Of a DNA stretch of 10,498 nt, positions 6,285 to 10,498 are shown in pieces. Source of the stretch: Treponema sp. (lineage in GTDB: Bacteria; Spirochaetota; Spirochaetia; Treponematales; Breznakiellaceae); the NCBI GenBank assembly GCA_031288005.1, contig JAITSE010000009.1, positions 1 to 10,498 on the forward strand, written 5' to 3'. Positions within the stretch are counted from its first letter, which is position 1. Every line of letters begins with the position of its first letter. Below the pieces are notes generated by a model. It was not told where the DNA came from. It saw nothing but the letters and a program-made list of their open reading frames with translations, and searched no databases. The position numbers and the translations under genes were made by a program.

Positions 6285-8093
6285 ATGAAAAAAACATCCC
6301 TTTTGGCCTTCAGGACCGTTCTGCCCTATCTTCGCCGTTATAGGCGGCAGTACCTGGGCGGGCTGCTGTGCCTTTTTATCATAGACGCCGCACAGATGCT
6401 TGTTCCCCAGTTCCTGCGCCGGGCCATAGACATCATCTCTTTGGGGGATTTTGAGTGGCGCCAGGCAGGGCTGCCCGCCCTTGCCATGATAGGGGCCATG
6501 ACGGTCATCTGCGCGGGCCGCTTCTTGTGGCGCTACTTTATCCACGGTTCTTCCCGGCGCATAGAGGCGGAGATGCGGAGCCGGCTTTTTGAGCATCTCC
6601 TCACCCTTTCTTTCGATTTTTATCAAAAAAACAAAATAGGCGATCTTATGGCAAGGGCCGTCAACGACCTATCCCAGATACGTATGGCCATAGGCTGGGG
6701 TTTCGTCGCTCTTATAGACGGAACGGTAATGACCGCGGCAATCCTGGCGATTATCTTTGCCCAGGATGCCGGGACAGCCCTACTTGCTGTCCTTCCCCTG
6801 CCGCCGGTTACCCTGCTGATACTCATTTTTGGCCGCCTTGCGGGAAATCGTTTCCGCCGGGCCAATGAAATCTACTCCGCCATGAGCGATACGGTTCAGG
6901 AAACCTTTGCGGGGATCCGGGTGGTAAAGTCTTTTGTCAAGGAATGGTGGTTTATCCGGAAATTTGCCGCGGTTAATGACGATTATCAGGCGGCAAACAT
7001 GGCCCTGGTTAAACTTTACGGGGTCTTTTTCCCCCTGATTTCTTTTCTCGCGGGCCTCACGTCTCTGATAGTGCTTCTTGCCGGAGGGGCGCGGGTGATT
7101 GAGGGAGCCATGAGTCCCGGGGAGCTTGCGGCTCTGTTTTCATATTTCCAGATGCTTATTTGGCCCCTCATGGGCGCGGGCTTCATGGTGAATATGATCC
7201 AGAGGGGCGCCGCGAGCCTTGGGCGGGTAAACGAGGTGATGGAATACCGGCCTTCAATTTTATCCTCCCCGGCCCCGGCGCGGCCCCGGGAAGACTCTGA
7301 CCTTCCCCTGGTGGAAATCCGGAACTTAAGTTTTAGGTATCCCGGAGGCGGAGACGCCCTTGACGGCGTGAGTCTGCTTGTAAAGCGGGGGACCATTCTG
7401 GGCTTGCTGGGTCCCACGGGTTCGGGAAAATCAACATTGATAAAAACGCTGCCCCGCATGATTGATCCGCCGGCTGGAACCGTCCTTGTCAAGGGTGTCC
7501 CTGTGGAGGACTGGGATCTCCGGGAACTGCGCGCCCTTTTTGGGGTGTGTCCCCAAGACAGCTATCTTTTTTCAGACTCCATTAAACGCAACATTCTCTA
7601 CGGTCTTGATCCCTCATGCCCGCCGGCTGACGGTGCAGGTCCAGGAGACGAGGAGCTTTTCCAGAAGGCTGCGGGGATTTCCGCGATAGACCGGGACCTG
7701 GCTTCCTTTGCGGAGGGCTGGGATACTCTGATAGGCGAGCGGGGTCTGACCCTTTCAGGCGGGCAGAAACAGAGGACCGCTATTGCCCGGGCCGTGATAG
7801 GCGATCCTGAAATCCTTATCCTGGACGATTCTCTTTCCGCCGTGGACGCGGGGACGGAAAAACTTGTGCTTGACGCCCTTCTTGAGGAGCGCCGGGGCAA
7901 AACAGCGCTGATTATCTCCCACAGGGTGCCGGCTTTGAGAAACGCTGACTTTATTGCGGTCCTGGACAGAGGCCGGATCGTCGAATACGGAAGCCCCGGG
8001 GAACTGGCCGCCCAGGATGGTTTATACGCCAGGACCGCCGCGCTACAGAGGCTTGAACAGAGGGACCTGACGGAAGAGGCCGGTAATGGCTGA
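6285..8093 (+). CDS. ABC exporter half-transporter, degenerate-site subunit (YheI/BmrC/TM287 class)
   Basis: This 602-residue protein is a type IV ABC exporter half: six hydrophobic segments (about 22-42, 62-82, 138-158, 162-184, 247-267, 280-302), then a nucleotide-binding domain from about 343. Motifs are Walker A GPTGSGKST (376-384), Q-loop Gln424 in VCPQDSYLFSDSI, signature LSGGQKQR (490-497), Walker B LILDDSLSAVD (511-521) and H-loop His546 in ISHR. The residue after the Walker B Asp, normally catalytic Glu, is Asp515. That is the hallmark of the subunit holding the degenerate ATP site in heterodimeric exporters. It acts in the inner membrane with the next gene's product and exports an unknown substrate, possibly a drug, lipid or peptide. 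No good Shine-Dalgarno sequence precedes ATG 6285, and the in-frame upstream codons back to the stop at 6258 offer no better start, so translation initiation may be weak or depend on the upstream gene. Confidence 0.93.
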   Translation: MKKTSLLAFRTVLPYLRRYRRQYLGGLLCLFIIDAAQMLVPQFLRRAIDIISLGDFEWRQAGLPALAMIGAMTVICAGRFLWRYFIHGSSRRIEAEMRSRLFEHLLTLSFDFYQKNKIGDLMARAVNDLSQIRMAIGWGFVALIDGTVMTAAILAIIFAQDAGTALLAVLPLPPVTLLILIFGRLAGNRFRRANEIYSAMSDTVQETFAGIRVVKSFVKEWWFIRKFAAVNDDYQAANMALVKLYGVFFPLISFLAGLTSLIVLLAGGARVIEGAMSPGELAALFSYFQMLIWPLMGAGFMVNMIQRGAASLGRVNEVMEYRPSILSSPAPARPREDSDLPLVEIRNLSFRYPGGGDALDGVSLLVKRGTILGLLGPTGSGKSTLIKTLPRMIDPPAGTVLVKGVPVEDWDLRELRALFGVCPQDSYLFSDSIKRNILYGLDPSCPPADGAGPGDEELFQKAAGISAIDRDLASFAEGWDTLIGERGLTLSGGQKQRTAIARAVIGDPEILILDDSLSAVDAGTEKLVLDALLEERRGKTALIISHRVPALRNADFIAVLDRGRIVEYGSPGELAAQDGLYARTAALQRLEQRDLTEEAGNG

Positions 8094-10218
8094 GTATTTT
8101 GAAACCGAAGAAATTGTAAAAAGCTACGACGGGCGCATAGTCCGGCGCATCCTCTCATATCTCGCTCCATACAAACTCCTTGCGGTCGTCATGCTCGCGG
8201 CCCTCGCGCTTTCCACCCTGGGGGAACTTCTTGTCCCGGTGATAGAGCAGAGGGCGATAGACGGGACGATCCTGGCGCGGAGTCTGGCGCTGAAAGTCCC
8301 GGACGCCGTTTCCCGCGGCGGGCTTTCCGGGGAAACCCGGACGGCCCTGGACAGGCTGCTGGCGCTGAAACGGGGTCTTTTTATCCAGGGAATGTTCTTC
8401 GTGTCCCAGGGGCCTGATACGAAATTTTCAAGCCGGGCGGAGATGGAGCTTCTTGAGGCGGGCCTGCTTTCAGACGAAAAGTGGTACGCCTTTAAATGCG
8501 AAAGCAGGGACCCCGCGGAAGCCGTCATGGAGGCGCGCCCTGAAATTTTTCTCCGCGGCTCTGAGGCCGCGGCCGTCAGAACCGCGGATCTCTACGCGCT
8601 TTCTCCAGGGGAAATCTTGAGCCTTAGGGGACGGGACCTGAAGCGGCTTGGGGGCGCATCCATTCTGCTCCTCCTCATTCTGCTCCTTGCATTCTTCTGC
8701 ACTGCGGCGCAAAACTGGATCACCACTCTCATCGGCCAGCGGGTAATGAATGATATGCGCCTTGATCTTTTTAAGAAAACCGCGGCCCAGTCAACCGCTT
8801 TCCTTTCCCGCCACCCGGTGGGCCGCATCGTAACCCGCCTTACGGGGGATGTGGAGGCGGTCAACGAATTCTTCACTTCCGTCCTTGTGGCTTTTCTCAA
8901 GGACTTTTCGGTGATGGCCGGCGTACTTGTTACCCTCTTCATCCTTTCACCCGCCTTGGCCCTGGTTGTTTTCTGCACCCTGCCGCCGGTTCTGGCGATT
9001 ACCGCGGTGAGCCGCCGCAAAGCCAGGGACGCCTTCAGAAATCAGAGGGCCGCTTCGTCCCGGGTGAATTCTTATCTGTCGGAGCGTCTCTCCGGACTTC
9101 AGACGGTCCAGCTTTTCCGGCGTGAAGAGCGGAGTCTTGATGAATTCGGCGTCAGAAACAAAGAACTGCTGGACGCCGGCATCAAAGAGATCTACGTCTT
9201 CGCCACATTCCGGCCCATGGTCGAGTGGTTTTCCACCTTTACGACCGCGGTCATCATCGCGGCGGGGGCCAACATGGTCCTGGACCTTTCCCTTTCCCTG
9301 GGAGCGCTCATCGCCTTTATCAACCTTATGGGGATGTTTTACGGGCCCGTAACGGACATAGCGGAAAAATATACCCTTCTTCAGTCGGCTATGGCCGGGG
9401 GCGAACGAATTTTTAAGCTCTTGGACACGAATGAGCGAATTCCCGACGAGGGAAAACGCCGGATTCAGGGCGCGGTGAGGGGGCGCATCGAATTTGAGAA
9501 CGTTCATTTCTCCTACCGGAAGGGTGAAGAGGTTCTTAAGGGCTTGTCTTTTGCCGTAAACCCCGGAGAGATGGCCGCAATTGTGGGCTGTACCGGCGCG
9601 GGAAAGACCACGATCACCAGCGTTCTTGCCCGGCTCTGGGACATAGACGCGGGGAGCATCCTTCTTGACGGCGTTCCAATTCAGGACATTCCCCTGGAAG
9701 ACCTGCGCCGCTCCGTGCTGCCGGTGCTGCAAGAAGTGTTTCTGTTTTCAGGCACCGTGGCCGAGAACATCAGCCTGGGCCTTCCCATGCAGGAAGAGCG
9801 GATTGAGGAGGCGGCCCGGGCCGTACACGCCCATGAGTTTATCTCGCGCCTTCCCCAAGGCTACGGGACAATCCTATCCGAAGGGGCGTCTAATATTTCA
9901 TCCGGCCAGCGGCAACTCATCAGTTTTGCCAGGGTGCTTGCCCACAACCCCGCGGTGGTAATCCTGGACGAAGCCACGAGCTCCGTGGACACCGGGACGG
10001 AGCGGCTTATACAACTGGGCCTGCGGCGGGTTCTCTCAGGCCGTACGTCCCTGGTCATCGCGCACAGGCTTTCCACAATCCGCCGCGCCGAGCGCATTCT
10101 GGTCCTTTCAGGCGGACGTCTGGTTGAAGAGGGCCGGCATGAAGAACTTATACGCCTTGGCGGGATTTACGCGGAGCTTTACAAACTTCAGTGCAATTTC
10201 GCGGGTGAAATTGCTTAG
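8086..10218 (+). CDS. ABC exporter half-transporter, partner subunit with long TM1-TM2 loop (YheH/BmrD/TM288 class)
   Basis: This 710-residue ABC half-exporter overlaps the preceding stop by 8 bases (ATGGCTGA), which points to coupled synthesis of the pair. GGAAGAGG (8072-8079) lies just upstream. A first hydrophobic segment (about 30-52) is followed by a soluble stretch of roughly 135 residues (54-188) before the next, LLLLILLLAFF (194-204), so a sizeable domain faces the periplasm. As I recall, YheH-type subunits carry a similar, smaller insert, which explains the length above the usual 580-670. Further membrane segments are near 263-285, 288-308, 383-400 and 402-422. The nucleotide-binding domain has Walker A GCTGAGKTT (501-509), Gln549, signature ISSGQRQ (604-610) in place of LSGGQ, Walker B VVILDEA with catalytic Glu629, and His660 in AHRLST. 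Intact Glu with an altered signature complements subunit 1, as expected of a heterodimer with one active ATP site. Confidence 0.93.
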   Translation: MAEYFETEEIVKSYDGRIVRRILSYLAPYKLLAVVMLAALALSTLGELLVPVIEQRAIDGTILARSLALKVPDAVSRGGLSGETRTALDRLLALKRGLFIQGMFFVSQGPDTKFSSRAEMELLEAGLLSDEKWYAFKCESRDPAEAVMEARPEIFLRGSEAAAVRTADLYALSPGEILSLRGRDLKRLGGASILLLLILLLAFFCTAAQNWITTLIGQRVMNDMRLDLFKKTAAQSTAFLSRHPVGRIVTRLTGDVEAVNEFFTSVLVAFLKDFSVMAGVLVTLFILSPALALVVFCTLPPVLAITAVSRRKARDAFRNQRAASSRVNSYLSERLSGLQTVQLFRREERSLDEFGVRNKELLDAGIKEIYVFATFRPMVEWFSTFTTAVIIAAGANMVLDLSLSLGALIAFINLMGMFYGPVTDIAEKYTLLQSAMAGGERIFKLLDTNERIPDEGKRRIQGAVRGRIEFENVHFSYRKGEEVLKGLSFAVNPGEMAAIVGCTGAGKTTITSVLARLWDIDAGSILLDGVPIQDIPLEDLRRSVLPVLQEVFLFSGTVAENISLGLPMQEERIEEAARAVHAHEFISRLPQGYGTILSEGASNISSGQRQLISFARVLAHNPAVVILDEATSSVDTGTERLIQLGLRRVLSGRTSLVIAHRLSTIRRAERILVLSGGRLVEEGRHEELIRLGGIYAELYKLQCNFAGEIA

Positions 10219-10254
10219 CGGTTCCCGGGGCTAAAGTCCATAATTAAAGAAGAA

Positions 10255-10293
10255 GCCGGGCCTTAAGCAACCGCGCAGCGCTTGCAGCCCGGT
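10255..10293 (+). repeat. Structured hairpin after the ABC genes
   Basis: CCGGGC (10256-10261) pairs with GCCCGG (10287-10292). Inside, GCAA (10267-10270) pairs with TTGC (10282-10285) and, after a C-C mismatch, CGC (10272-10274) with GCG (10278-10280). A G-U pair (10255/10293) may close the base. No T-run follows. It is the first of several stem-loops in the final 280 bases, which hold no complete gene. Confidence 0.45.
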
Positions 10294-10306
10294 GCTTTGC
10301 AATCAG

Positions 10307-10348
10307 GCAATCTTGAGACCGGAGGTCTCAAGATTGCTTAGGGGTTTT
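10307..10348 (+). terminator. Perfect 14-bp hairpin, likely end of the ABC transcript
   Basis: GCAATCTTGAGACC (10307-10320), loop GGA, GGTCTCAAGATTGC (10324-10337) is a perfect 14-bp stem, extendable by a G-U and an A-T pair. TTAGGGGTTTT follows, so the T-tract is short and displaced by 7 bases from the stem. That is weaker than a textbook intrinsic terminator, but it is the strongest simple hairpin after the ABC gene, whose stop codon is 88 bases upstream. Confidence 0.45.
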
Positions 10349-10350
10349 CA

Positions 10351-10370
10351 AGCGGCCCCCAAGGGCCGCT
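10351..10370 (+). repeat. 8-bp GC-rich stem-loop directly after the 14-bp hairpin
   Basis: AGCGGCCC (10351-10358) and GGGCCGCT (10363-10370) form a perfect stem around the loop CCAA. No T-run follows on the + strand. It could be a backup terminator stem or part of a larger structured RNA with its neighbours. Confidence 0.4.
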
Positions 10371-10384
10371 CTAGTCCAACCCGC

Positions 10385-10445
10385 AAAACTCCCCGGATTT
10401 ATCCCGTGGAACCAGCCGTCCTGAAATCAATGCGGGGAGTTTTTT
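10385..10445 (+). terminator. GC-rich stem with T-run: terminator, or RBS-sequestering stem for the next gene
   Basis: AAAACTCCCCG (10385-10395) pairs with CGGGGAGTTTT (10433-10443). An inner helix GATTT (10396-10400) and AAATC (10424-10428) can stack on it across a 4-base bulge. Six T residues (10440-10445) follow the GC part, as in an intrinsic terminator, although the enclosed region is long at 37 bases. The reverse strand also ends the stem in TTTT, so it could act in both directions. The right arm includes GGGGAG, which may be a Shine-Dalgarno sequence for a frame starting at TTG 10444. Confidence 0.45.
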
Positions 10446-10492
10446 GACCTCTCAAAAAAAGTTCACATTCGCGAAGGAAGTCAAAAAACTCC
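10436..10492 (+). repeat. 13-bp inverted repeat sharing one arm with the preceding stem
   Basis: GGAGTTTTTTGAC (10436-10448) is the exact reverse complement of GTCAAAAAACTCC (10480-10492). The left arm is the same strand that pairs upstream at 10385-10395, so the two stems exclude each other. A third option is TTTTTTGA (10440-10447) with TCAAAAAA (10452-10459), an 8-bp stem with a 4-base loop. Confidence 0.5.
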
Positions 10493-10498
10493 AAGAGA
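10444..10498 (+). CDS. Possible start of a further gene (TTG start), cut by window end
   Basis: A frame starting at TTG 10444 is open to the last base and reads (M)TSQKKFTFAKEVKKLQE, a plausible polar, Lys-rich N-terminus. GGGGAG at 10434-10439 lies 4 bases upstream, somewhat close for a Shine-Dalgarno sequence. The frame is also open back to a stop at 10372-10374, with no ATG or GTG in between. Only 18 codons are visible and the same bases form inverted repeats, so chance is a real alternative. Confidence 0.28.
   Translation, partial: MTSQKKFTFAKEVKKLQE

Noticed and set aside
10406..10447. Tiny GTG-started frame (13 codons) inside the terminator-like stem, as a leader peptide
   Set aside because: There is no Shine-Dalgarno sequence before it and no run of regulatory codons, so nothing supports translation.
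10399..10497. Minus-strand open frame of 32 codons entering from the right edge, as the end of a convergent gene
   Set aside because: The translation looks unremarkable, the length is within chance, and the bases are dominated by inverted repeats. It cannot be excluded without downstream sequence.
1..10498. CRISPR arrays, insertion sequences, tRNA or rRNA genes, prophage parts
   Set aside because: I saw no regularly spaced direct repeats, transposase motifs, cloverleaf sequences or phage genes. The window reads as chromosomal core with compact operons.

Overview
The window looks like a piece of a spirochaete chromosome, most likely a Treponema-type organism. Three things point there. The cheW / degenerate DegT-like / NAD kinase / recN / helical-protein order matches what I recall, unverified, from treponemes. 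The second gene encodes a small exported protein with a relaxed lipobox. The base composition looks moderately GC-rich with compact coding. The species call is inference. All recognisable genes are on the + strand.

Layout. Positions 1-183 hold the 3' end of an aldose 1-epimerase gene (galM). A short hairpin and a near-consensus sigma-70 promoter (236-265) follow. The promoter lies so close to the ATG of a small putative lipoprotein gene (273-839) that the transcript would be nearly or fully leaderless. A 248-base gap (840-1087) holds two perfect stem-loops and a weaker promoter candidate, then cheW (1088-1558). After 66 bases comes a close-packed series: a DegT/DnrJ/EryC1-family protein that has lost the PLP lysine (1625-2734), NAD kinase (2750-3676), recN (3669-5429, overlapping by 8 bases), an unrecognised helical protein (5433-6260), and two ABC exporter half-transporters (6285-8093 and 8086-10218, overlapping by 8 bases).

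How the genes fit together. The short gaps and overlaps suggest one transcription unit from the DegT-like gene, or from cheW, to the second ABC gene. The products have unrelated jobs: a chemotaxis adaptor, NADP synthesis, recombinational repair and export. The ABC pair shows complementary degeneracy. Subunit 1 has Asp at the catalytic Glu position of Walker B, and subunit 2 has ISSGQ instead of LSGGQ. This is the pattern of a heterodimeric type IV exporter with one hydrolytic and one degenerate ATP site (YheI/YheH, BmrC/BmrD, TM287/288 class).

The last 280 bases (10219-10498) hold no complete gene but are dense in inverted repeats: a structured hairpin, a perfect 14-bp hairpin, an 8-bp hairpin, and a three-way set in which one GGGGAGTTTTTTGAC strand can pair upstream, locally or further downstream. 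The same strand could serve as Shine-Dalgarno and start region for a TTG-started reading frame that runs off the window. The region is therefore either a terminator cluster or the control region of the next gene. It and the lysine-less DegT-like protein are the most interesting parts of the window.
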